From contig PNKH01000023.1 of NCBI GenBank assembly GCA_013822345.1, positions 1 through 64,000 of the forward strand: a stretch of 64,000 bases of DNA. Reading direction: 5' to 3'. The notes beneath the pieces are model-generated. The model had not been told where the DNA came from and ran no database searches. It saw nothing but the letters and a program-made list of their open reading frames with translations. The DNA comes from Isosphaera sp. (GTDB lineage: Bacteria; Planctomycetota; Planctomycetia; Gemmatales; Gemmataceae). Positions 49,533-56,901 of the stretch are shown one piece after another. The translations under genes were made by a program, and so were the position numbers. Numbering within the stretch: the first letter of the stretch is position 1; every line of letters starts with the position of its first letter.

Positions 49533-50747
49533 ATGCCCGAACGCCGCGTCGGCCTGTGGTTCATCGGCGCCGGCGGGGGGGTGGCGAGCACGTCCGCCCT
49601 CGGGCTGGCGGCCCTGGCCCGCGGCCTCACCCCCCGGACCGGCCTGGTCACCGCCCTGCCGGCGCTCGCCGGCCTCGACCTGGACGACCCGGCGGACTTC
49701 GTCCTCGGCGGGCACGACATCCGGCAGGCGGACTTCGCCACCGGGGTCGGCGAGCTGCACGCCCGCAGCGGGGTGTTCGACACGGCCACCCTGCAGGCCT
49801 GCGCCGAGGACCTGAAGCGGTGGTCGCGGAACGTCCGGCCGGGGGTGGTGTACAACCCGAACCCGGCGATCACCGCCCTGTCCGACCGGGACGACATCCG
49901 CCACGCCCGCACCCCGCGGGAGGCGGCCGACCTCGTCCAGGCCGACCTGCGGGCGTTCCAGACCGCCCACCGGCTCGACCAGGTCGTGGTGGCGAACGCC
50001 GCCTCGACCGAGCCGCCGTTCCAGCCGGCCGACGAGCACCGGTCGCTGGAGCAACTCCTCCCCGCCCTCGGCCGGGCGGCCCCGGCCGCGCTGCCGGCGA
50101 GCAGCGTGTACGCGTTCGCCGCCCTCGACGCCGGGTTCCCGTACGTCAACCTGACGCCGAGCCGCGGGGCGACGCTCCCGGCGCTGGAGGAGTTGGCCCG
50201 CCGCCGGGGGGTGCCGCACGCCGGGCAGGACCTGAAGACCGGGGAGACGCTGCTGAAGTCGGTACTCGCCCCGCTGTTCGCCCGGCGGAACCTGCGGGTG
50301 CTGAGCTGGGTCGGGCACAACATCCTGGGGAACCGCGACGGGCTGGTGCTGGCCGACCCGGAGAACAAGGCGTCGAAGGTGAAGAGCAAGGACGCGCTCC
50401 TGGCGGAGTTGCTCGGGTACCGGCCGCAGTCGCTGGTGACGATCGAGTACGTGGAGTCGCTGGACGACTGGAAGACGGCGTGGGACCACGTCCACTTCGA
50501 GGGGTTCCTGGGGACGAAGATGACGCTGCAGTTCACCTGGCAGGGGTGCGACTCGGTCCTGGCGGCCCCGCTGGTGATCGACCTCGCCCGGCTCGCGGCC
50601 CTGGCCCAGCGCCGCGGCGAGAGCGGCCACCTGCCGCACCTGGCGTGCTTCTTCAAGAGCCCGGTCGGGGTGACCGAGCACGACTTCGGCAAGCAGTTCG
50701 CGATGCTCGAGGAATACACCAGGCAGGCCACGGATGGACACGGATGA
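49533..50747 (+). CDS. Inositol-3-phosphate synthase
   Basis: A 404-residue enzyme converting glucose 6-phosphate to myo-inositol 3-phosphate with NAD. The Rossmann motif is WFIGAGGGVASTSALGLAAL. Family residues include VVVANAASTEPP, AGQDLKTGETLLKSVLAPLF, SWVGHNILGNRDGLVL and the Lys pair in NKASKVKSKD. The last residues (R-Q-A-T-D-G-H-G) and the stop are encoded by a palindromic repeat, so the natural C-terminus was probably shorter or different. It belongs with the GT87 gene upstream and the TIM-barrel gene downstream. Confidence 0.92.
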   Translation: MPERRVGLWFIGAGGGVASTSALGLAALARGLTPRTGLVTALPALAGLDLDDPADFVLGGHDIRQADFATGVGELHARSGVFDTATLQACAEDLKRWSRNVRPGVVYNPNPAITALSDRDDIRHARTPREAADLVQADLRAFQTAHRLDQVVVANAASTEPPFQPADEHRSLEQLLPALGRAAPAALPASSVYAFAALDAGFPYVNLTPSRGATLPALEELARRRGVPHAGQDLKTGETLLKSVLAPLFARRNLRVLSWVGHNILGNRDGLVLADPENKASKVKSKDALLAELLGYRPQSLVTIEYVESLDDWKTAWDHVHFEGFLGTKMTLQFTWQGCDSVLAAPLVIDLARLAALAQRRGESGHLPHLACFFKSPVGVTEHDFGKQFAMLEEYTRQATDGHG

Positions 50748-50809
50748 AACACGGATGAAGAGAAGAATTGTCTTCATCCGTGTTCCATCCGTGTCCATCC
50801 GTGGCCTGC
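50723..50809. repeat. Palindrome family I (contains the stop of the inositol synthase gene)
   Basis: 39-base arms GCAGGCCACGGATGGACACG... nearly perfect, around about nine bases. It is built from CACGGATG units. The gene's final codons and TGA (50745-50747) fall in the left arm. Confidence 0.92.
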
Positions 50810-50828
50810 TTTCTGACGGGATGTTGAG

Positions 50829-51686
50829 ATGCAACTGGCCTTCTCGACCAACGCCTACCTCCACCACCCGTTCGCGGACGCGGTCGGCCGGCTGGCCGCG
50901 ATGGGCTACCGCGGCGTCGAGGTGATGGCCGACGTGCCGCACGCCTGGCCGGCGTACCTCCTCCCGCAGCAGAAGCAGGCCCTCCGCGACGCCCTCGCCG
51001 CCAACCGCCTCCGCATCTCGAACGTCAACGCCTTCATGATGCACGCGGTCAACGACCACCGGCAGAAGTACCTCCACCCGTCGTGGATCGAGCCGGACGC
51101 GAACTACCGCCGCGTCCGCGTCGACCACACCCGCCGGGCGCTCACCCTGGCGAAGGAGCTCGGGGCGGCGTGCATCACGACCGAGCCGGGCGGGCCGGTC
51201 GAGGGCCGGCCGTGGGGCGAATGCCTGAACCTGTTCGTCGAGATGCTGAAGCCGGTGGTCGAGCACGCGGAAAAGGAAGGGGTGATGCTGCTGATCGAGC
51301 CGGAGCCGGAGTTGCTGATCGAGCGGGCCGACCAGTACCTCGAGTTCGCCGGCCGGCTGTCGTCGCCGTTCCTCGGGCTGAACTTCGACATCGGCCACTC
51401 GTTCTGCGTGAAGGACGACCCGGCCGACACGATCCGCCGGCTCGGCAAGTTGATCCGGCACGTCCACCTGGAGGACATCGCGGCGACGCGGGTCCACCAC
51501 CACCTGATCCCCGGCGAGGGGGTGATCGACTTCGGGGCGGCCCTGCGGGCGCTGACCGAGGTGGGCTACGACGGGTGGGTGACGATCGAGCTGTACACCT
51601 GCCACGAGAACCCGGACCAGGCGGCGAAGGTCGCCCGGGAGCGGGTGCTGAAGATCGCCAAGGATGTCGGGGTGGAGTTAAGTTAG
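50829..51686 (+). CDS. Sugar phosphate isomerase/epimerase (xylose-isomerase-like TIM barrel)
   Basis: A 285-residue TIM barrel of the AP endonuclease 2 / xylose isomerase-like superfamily. It begins QLAFSTNAYLHHPFADAVGR. Metal-binding residues expected of the fold are seen in LLIEPEPELLIE, NFDIGHSFCVKDDPAD, IRHVHLEDIAATRVHHHLIP (His/Glu/Asp cluster) and V-T-I-E-L-Y-T. Members isomerise or epimerise sugars and inositol derivatives (for example inosose isomerases). Its place behind inositol synthase suggests a cyclitol substrate. The stop TAG is the first part of a palindrome. Confidence 0.87.
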   Translation: MQLAFSTNAYLHHPFADAVGRLAAMGYRGVEVMADVPHAWPAYLLPQQKQALRDALAANRLRISNVNAFMMHAVNDHRQKYLHPSWIEPDANYRRVRVDHTRRALTLAKELGAACITTEPGGPVEGRPWGECLNLFVEMLKPVVEHAEKEGVMLLIEPEPELLIERADQYLEFAGRLSSPFLGLNFDIGHSFCVKDDPADTIRRLGKLIRHVHLEDIAATRVHHHLIPGEGVIDFGAALRALTEVGYDGWVTIELYTCHENPDQAAKVARERVLKIAKDVGVELS

Positions 51687-51776
51687 TAGGGTGCCGTCGA
51701 GGCCCGCTTCGGGCCGACGACGCACCTGGGGCGCCGGTGCGTCGTCGGCCCGAAGCGGGCCTCGACGGCACCCTAC
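51686..51776. repeat. Palindrome family J, perfect 41-bp arms (supplies both stop codons)
   Basis: Arms 51686-51726 and 51736-51776 (GTAGGGTGCCGTCGAGGCCC...) are exact complements around nine bases. The TAG stop of the left gene overlaps the first base, and the TAG of the right gene lies wholly inside the right arm. Confidence 0.95.
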
Positions 51777-52792
51777 ATCTTCCCGCAGACCGCCTCGGTG
51801 AACGCGGTCGTCGTCGCCGTCCCGCCGAGGTCGCGGGTCCGCACCTTCCCGTCGGTCAGCACCGCCTCCACCGCCGCCCGGATCCGCCCGGCCGCCGGGT
51901 CCCCGAAGTCCTTCAGCATCTCCAGCGCCGGCAGGATCAGCGGGAGCGGGTTGGCGGTGTCCGGCGGGACCGCCTCGTGCGTCGCCCCGTACACCGCCTC
52001 GTACACCGTCACCCCGGACCCGTGGTTCGCCGCCGCCGTGCAGCTCACCCCGCCGACCAGGCCGGCCCCGAGGTCCGACAGCAGGTCGCCGTACAGGTTC
52101 CCGGCCGCCACCACCTCGAACTGCTGCGGCCGGCTCACGAACTGCATGCACGCGTTGTCGACGATCATCTCCTTCGGGGCGATCTCCGGGAAGGCGGCGG
52201 CGACCGACCGGAAGCAGTCGAGGAACAGGCCGTCGGCCATCTTCAGGATGTTCGCCTTGTGGACGCAGTGGACCGTCTTCCGACCGAGGTTCCGGGCGAG
52301 GTCGAAGGCGAACCCGAAGAACCGCCGGCAGGCGGCCTCGGTCACGATCTTGAAGCTCTGCACCACGCCGGGCACGATCTCGTGCTCGCTGGCGGTGTAC
52401 AGGTCCTCGGTGATCTCGCGGACGAGGTGGAAGTCGACGCCGGTGAACCGGCTCGGGACGCCGGCCAGGTTGTGGACCGGGCGGACGGACGCGAACAGCC
52501 CCAGCCCGCGGCGGAAGGCGACGTTGTAGTTGGTCGGGACGGTCGGGCCGTGGGCGGTCGGGGTGCCGGCCCCGCGCGGCTGGAGGAGCTTGGTCTTCAG
52601 GGCGACGCCGGCGGCCTTGACGGCGTCGAAGGTGTCGCGGGGGAGGGCGTCGCGGGCCAGGTCGAGGGCGGCCCGGCCGGCGACGTGGGTGTCGAACGCG
52701 ACCGCCGCCCCGGCCGCCTCGAACAGCCGGCGGACGGCCGCCTCCTGGTCGAGCCCGACCCCGCCGCCCTGGACGAACACGACCTTCCGCAT
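51773..52792 (-). CDS. Divergent isocitrate/isopropylmalate dehydrogenase-family protein
   Basis: A 339-residue beta-decarboxylating dehydrogenase-like protein. The family pattern is clear (LFASVRPVHNLAGVPSRFTG, REITEDLYTASEHEIVPGVV, RKTVHCVHKANILKMADGLF, QFEVVAAGNLYGDLLSDLGA, GLVGGVSCTAAANHGSG). The N-terminal G-D-G-I-G-P-E motif is changed to G-G-G-V-G-L-D-Q-E and the substrate loop (KLLQPRGAGTP) is altered. Catalytic Arg, Tyr, Lys and Asp positions appear kept. A second, orthodox member is at 62854, so this one probably acts on another 2-hydroxyacid. It is convergent with the TIM-barrel gene. Confidence 0.87.
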   Translation of the reverse strand: MRKVVFVQGGGVGLDQEAAVRRLFEAAGAAVAFDTHVAGRAALDLARDALPRDTFDAVKAAGVALKTKLLQPRGAGTPTAHGPTVPTNYNVAFRRGLGLFASVRPVHNLAGVPSRFTGVDFHLVREITEDLYTASEHEIVPGVVQSFKIVTEAACRRFFGFAFDLARNLGRKTVHCVHKANILKMADGLFLDCFRSVAAAFPEIAPKEMIVDNACMQFVSRPQQFEVVAAGNLYGDLLSDLGAGLVGGVSCTAAANHGSGVTVYEAVYGATHEAVPPDTANPLPLILPALEMLKDFGDPAAGRIRAAVEAVLTDGKVRTRDLGGTATTTAFTEAVCGKM

Positions 52793-52849
52793 GCCGCCGG
52801 CCTCCGCGCCTCGGGACGCGGGAATCTTATGGCCGCCGGCGGGGGCGGC

Positions 52850-55159
52850 TCACTTCTTCTCCGGCTCCTTCTTCACCGGGTCCGGAGTGAGGACCGTGAA
52901 CTTCGCCGCGACGAGCAGGTGCTCCGCCGGGGTGCCGTAGACCAGGATCTCGTCCGTCTTCGGCAGTGTGACGACGCGAACCTCCGGGTAGGTCGTTGTG
53001 ATGGCCTTGGCGACCGCGTCGGCGGTGCCGCGGGGGACCGAATACTTCCGCAACTCCGCGTCGGCCACGACGAAGACGGGCTGCCCCGGGTATTGCGGTT
53101 TGTCGCTCTCCTCGATGATCCGCCTGGTCAGGGCGATCTTCTCCGGCGGGGCGGTGACGGTGACCGAGTTGTTCTTCGCGTCCACGGTGATCGCCACCGA
53201 CTTCGCCCGCCGGGCCGCGTCGTAGTACCCAGGCGGTGTCCCGGCCACGGTCACGGACGTGTCCTTGTCGGTCAGGAGGGTCTTGAGTCGCTCCGCCTCC
53301 TCGGCCGCCTTGCGGTACACGAACTTGTGGGTCAGGGTGTCGCCTCCGACCGGCACCTCCTCCACCTTCTGGAGGGTGAGGACGATCCGCTGGACGTTAC
53401 CCGCCGTGTCCGTGACGATCAGGGTGTTCATCTTCCGGAGCGCGGACACCGAGCCGAACGGGGTCAGCATCTTCCGGACCTCCGGCTCGACGTCCTCGAC
53501 GAGAAGAGTCTTCAGCGGGACGAGTACCTGCACGAGTTCGGTCGACCCGCGCCTGACGACTTCCGACAACTCGATCCGCGGCACGGCGCCCGGCTCGATC
53601 TTCTCGTCGGCCGGGATGATGGTGAACGTCACCCGGCGGCGGACGAGGAGGAACTTCTGCGTCATCATCGCGTCGTTGATGAGGTCGGTGACCTCCGCCA
53701 TCGTGAGCTTCCGGTCCTGGGGCGCCCGCAGGGTAACGGTTCCCGTCGGCTTGACGCTGTAGATCGGCGTCAGCCCGGACTCGGCGGCGTACCAGGCGAG
53801 CACGTCGGCCCACGGGACGTTGCGGAAGTTCACCGCGAACGTCTTTTCCGCGGCGGGCTCCGGCGCCGGGCCCGGCCCCCGCCCGACCAACTTCTCGGCG
53901 AGCAGCTTCTCGACGGTCAGCAGGTCGACCGGGCTGCCGTACACGAGCAGGGCGTTCGCGTCGGCGAGCGCCACGGCCGTGACCCGCCGGCCGCCCTTCC
54001 CGCCCGGGCCGTTGAAGATCTCGTTCAGCTCCCGGGCGACGGCGGGGGCGGCCGCCCCGTCGAGGCGGAATACCCGCGGCGGGGGCGGGGTCGCCTCGCC
54101 GAGCTTCAGCAGCACCGCCCGCACCTCGGCGACGACCTTCTCGTCGGCGTAAACGAGCAGCAGCCGCTCGTCCGGGACCCCGACGACGGTCACGCCCTTC
54201 CCCTTGAACCCGTCCGCGACGACCTTCGCGGTCGCCTCGGGGTCGAGCGTCTTCAGCGGAATGACGGTCAGCCCGCGGCCGTCGGCCGGCGGAGCTGCCG
54301 CGGCTTTCTCGCCTTTCGCGACAGGCGGGGGAGCCGGGTCGGGGCCGGCGGTGGCGGCCCGGTAGGCGCCCGCGACCACGAGGCCGGCGGTCAGTGCGAC
54401 GGCCGCGGCGGCCCGGAGCTTGTTGGCGAACATGGCCGTGAGCACCCCTTGGGAAAGTTCCGCGACCCGGGCCGACGCCGCCCCGCCCGCCGCCAGCCGC
54501 ACCGCCCCCGCGACCAGGCCCGGGGTCGCCGACGCGCCCGGCACCACGACCACCACGCCGGCGGCCGGGGCGACGCCCCGCGCCGCCAGCCGGTCCGCCA
54601 ACAACTTCCGGGCCCGCGCCAGCCGGCCCGCGACCGTCCCCTCCGGCCACCCGAGTCGCACCGCCGCCTCTCGCCGCGTCGCCCCTTCCAGGTCGCACAG
54701 CACGACCGGCACCCGATACCGGTCCGGGAGCCGCGACAGCTCCTCGTCCAACACCGCGAGCAGTTCGTCCCGGTCATCGCTCACGGCCGCGGCCGGCTCG
54801 GCGACCCCCGCGAGCGGCGTCTCACGCCCGGCCCGCCGTCGGTTCGCCCGGCGGAGCTTGCGGGCCGTGTTGAACGCGACGCGGTGGAGGAACCCGGCGA
54901 GCAGTTCCCGCGAACCGAGGGCGCCGGCCCGGCGGGCGAGCACCAGGAACGCGGCCTGGAAGGCGTCGTCCGCGTCGGCCCCGTTCCGCAGCACCCGCCG
55001 GCAGACCCCGAGCACCATCGGCCCGTGCCGCCGGACCAGCGCCGCGAACGCCGCCTCGTCCCGGCCGCGGACGAACGCCCCCAGGAGCTGGCCGTCGGTG
55101 CGGTCGGCCCGGTCGAGGTCGGCGAGGGTGGTGAGGACGCGAGCGGCGGTGTTGGTCAC
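52850..55159 (-). CDS. ECF sigma factor fused to a membrane helix and secretin-N-like domains
   Basis: A 769-residue protein. Residues about 20-185 are an ECF sigma factor (region 2: FAALVRRHGPMVLGVCRRVL with ADADDAFQAAFL; region 4: LSRLPDRYRVPVVLCDLEGA with REAAVRLGWPEGTVAGRLAR). A membrane helix follows at about residues 248-268 (AAAAVALTAGLVVAGAYRAA). The rest contains several repeats of the secretin N-domain kind (VIPLKTLDPEATAKVVADGF, LVPLKTLLVEDVEPEVRKML) and an STN/N0-like block (FAVNFRNVPWADVLAWYAAE). The secretin pore domain is absent. The GTG at 55159 opens the sigma part. Extended ECFs are known in planctomycetes. Confidence 0.88.
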   Translation of the reverse strand: MTNTAARVLTTLADLDRADRTDGQLLGAFVRGRDEAAFAALVRRHGPMVLGVCRRVLRNGADADDAFQAAFLVLARRAGALGSRELLAGFLHRVAFNTARKLRRANRRRAGRETPLAGVAEPAAAVSDDRDELLAVLDEELSRLPDRYRVPVVLCDLEGATRREAAVRLGWPEGTVAGRLARARKLLADRLAARGVAPAAGVVVVVPGASATPGLVAGAVRLAAGGAASARVAELSQGVLTAMFANKLRAAAAVALTAGLVVAGAYRAATAGPDPAPPPVAKGEKAAAAPPADGRGLTVIPLKTLDPEATAKVVADGFKGKGVTVVGVPDERLLLVYADEKVVAEVRAVLLKLGEATPPPPRVFRLDGAAAPAVARELNEIFNGPGGKGGRRVTAVALADANALLVYGSPVDLLTVEKLLAEKLVGRGPGPAPEPAAEKTFAVNFRNVPWADVLAWYAAESGLTPIYSVKPTGTVTLRAPQDRKLTMAEVTDLINDAMMTQKFLLVRRRVTFTIIPADEKIEPGAVPRIELSEVVRRGSTELVQVLVPLKTLLVEDVEPEVRKMLTPFGSVSALRKMNTLIVTDTAGNVQRIVLTLQKVEEVPVGGDTLTHKFVYRKAAEEAERLKTLLTDKDTSVTVAGTPPGYYDAARRAKSVAITVDAKNNSVTVTAPPEKIALTRRIIEESDKPQYPGQPVFVVADAELRKYSVPRGTADAVAKAITTTYPEVRVVTLPKTDEILVYGTPAEHLLVAAKFTVLTPDPVKKEPEKK

Positions 55160-55267
55160 GCGGTCCCCGGTGTGGTGTGCGCCGGCCGTCACCTGTACCT
55201 TCCCGGCCGACGCCCGGTTGATACACCGCCGCGCGTGAAAACGGCGTGAGCCGGGGGGCAACGGCCG

Positions 55268-55327
55268 GGGAGGGCGAGGTTCCTGCCGAGCCGGATGTCC
55301 GCGGCTCGGCAGGAGCCTCGCCCTCCC
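55268..55327. repeat. Palindrome family K, copy 1
   Basis: 26-base arms GGGAGGGCGAGGTTCCTGCC... with core GCCGAGCCG, one mismatch. It lies between the tryptophan dioxygenase stop and the sigma-secretin start, both on the minus strand. Confidence 0.9.
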
Positions 55328-55343
55328 AACCCGCCCGCGGCGG

Positions 55344-56126
55344 TCACAGCCGGTGGCGGATCGCCCACAGGTCCGGGAACACCGGGTGGAACAGCGACCG
55401 CTTCAGGAACTCCACCCCGAGCGACCCGCCGGTCCCCTTCTTGCCCCCGATCGTCCGCTCCACCAGCTTGATGTGCCGGTACCGCCACTCCTGCAGCCCC
55501 TCGTCGAAGTCGGTCATCAGCTCGAACAGGATCTCCAGGTTCGGCTCCGTCTTGTACAAGTGCAGCAGGCCGTCCTCGACGGTCTCGTCCGGGGCCGTCG
55601 GCAGAGTCCGGTCGCGGGTCAGGAGGTGTTCCGGCACCGTGACGCCGTGGTGCCCGAGGAAGGCGTAGAAGGCGTCGACCACGGACGGCTCGTTCAGCCG
55701 CCGGACCAGGCGGGCGTGGGCCGGGGTGTCGGGCGGGAAGTACCGCAGCATCTCGGCCCGCTTGTACCCCAGGACGAACTCGACCTCCCGGAACTGCGCC
55801 GACTGGAACCCGGACGCGGTGTCGAGCCGGTCGCGGAAGCTCGCGAACGACATCGGGGTGAGGGTCTCGACGATGTCCACCTGCTCGACCGCCACCTTGA
55901 CGACCGTGCGCACCCGCTTGAACGTGCTGACCGCCGGGTACAAGCGGCCGGCGACGAAGTCGGCCTTGATCTTGTCCAGCTCGTGCAGCAGCAGCTTGAA
56001 CCACAGCTCGTACGCCTGGTGGACGACGATGAACAGCGTCTCGTCGTGCTCCGGCGGGTCGGACCGCGGGGTCTGGAGGGCGAGCAGTTGGTCGACGTGC
56101 AGGTAGTCGGCGTAGGTCAGGTTCAC
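55344..56126 (-). CDS. kynA: Tryptophan 2,3-dioxygenase
   Basis: A 260-residue haem enzyme opening the indole ring of tryptophan to N-formylkynurenine, the first step of kynurenine breakdown or NAD synthesis. Family features are TYADYLHVDQLLALQ, ETLFIVVHQAYELWFKLLLH (distal His), SGFQSAQFREVEFVLG (substrate-binding Arg), WRYRHIKLVERTIG (proximal His) and GTGGSLGVEFL. The GTG at 56126 is the family start. No other kynurenine genes are near. It is flanked by two copies of palindrome family K, one on each side. Confidence 0.95.
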   Translation of the reverse strand: MNLTYADYLHVDQLLALQTPRSDPPEHDETLFIVVHQAYELWFKLLLHELDKIKADFVAGRLYPAVSTFKRVRTVVKVAVEQVDIVETLTPMSFASFRDRLDTASGFQSAQFREVEFVLGYKRAEMLRYFPPDTPAHARLVRRLNEPSVVDAFYAFLGHHGVTVPEHLLTRDRTLPTAPDETVEDGLLHLYKTEPNLEILFELMTDFDEGLQEWRYRHIKLVERTIGGKKGTGGSLGVEFLKRSLFHPVFPDLWAIRHRL

Positions 56127-56150
56127 GGCGGCACCCCGGAGGTCGGGTGT

Positions 56151-56210
56151 GGGAGGGCGAGGCGCCTGCCGAGCCGGAGCGACGCGGCTCGGCAGGCGCC
56201 TCGCCCTCCC
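56151..56210. repeat. Palindrome family K, copy 2 (divergent)
   Basis: Perfect 26-base arms GGGAGGGCGAGGCGCCTGCC... around eight bases, between the divergent dioxygenase and ECF genes. Confidence 0.92.
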
Positions 56211-56313
56211 GGACGGCCGCGCGGCGGAGCGGCGCGCTCTACTGTACCCGGCGGCGGCCGCGTTTTCCGCGTGCGCCGCGGCCCGGGTCGTCGTCTTGGT
56301 GTGTGGAGGCCGC

Positions 56314-56880
56314 ATGACCGACACCGACGCCGGACTGGCCGGGCGGGCCCGCTCCGGGGACCGCGGGGCGTTCGAGGAGCTCGTCCGCCGGACGGCCCGG
56401 CTCGTGTACGCGCGCCTGTACCTGGACACCGGCCGGGCCGACCGGGCCGAGGACCTGGTGCAGGAAACGTTCCTCCGCGCCTTCCGGTCGGTCGGCGGAC
56501 TGGCCGACCCGGCCGGGTTCCGCCCGTGGCTGCTGGCCGTCGCCCGGACCGTCCTGCTCGACGACGCCCGCCGGGCCGCCCGGCGGAAGCGGCTCGCCCC
56601 CGTCCCGGCCGAGGTGCCGGTGTCCGCGCTGGTCGACGGCGGCCCCGGGCCGGACGAGGACGCGGAGCGGGAGGAGCTGCGCGAGCGGGTGCTGGCCGTG
56701 CTCCGGTCCCTGCCGGAAGAATACCGCCTGCCGCTCACCCTCCGGTACCTCGGCGGGGTCGAGACGGACGACATCGGCTCCCAGCTCGGACTGACGAACG
56801 GGGCGGTCCGCGGCCGCCTGCACCGCGGGCTGAAGCTCCTCCGCGACCGCCTCCCGCCGGACCTCGTCCCAGACGCCTGA
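56314..56880 (+). CDS. ECF RNA polymerase sigma factor
   Basis: A 188-residue ECF factor. Region 2 is AFEELVRRTARLVYARLYLD with AEDLVQETFLRAFR; region 4 is LPEEYRLPLTLRYLGGVETD with the helix-turn-helix DIGSQLGLTNGAVRGRLHRG. The ATG at 56314 has GGAGG seven bases upstream. Twenty-one bases downstream starts a membrane protein with a zinc-finger anti-sigma N-terminus, which is the likely partner. Confidence 0.95.
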   Translation: MTDTDAGLAGRARSGDRGAFEELVRRTARLVYARLYLDTGRADRAEDLVQETFLRAFRSVGGLADPAGFRPWLLAVARTVLLDDARRAARRKRLAPVPAEVPVSALVDGGPGPDEDAEREELRERVLAVLRSLPEEYRLPLTLRYLGGVETDDIGSQLGLTNGAVRGRLHRGLKLLRDRLPPDLVPDA

Positions 56881-56901
56881 ACCACTCACCGAGACGCCGC
56901 C

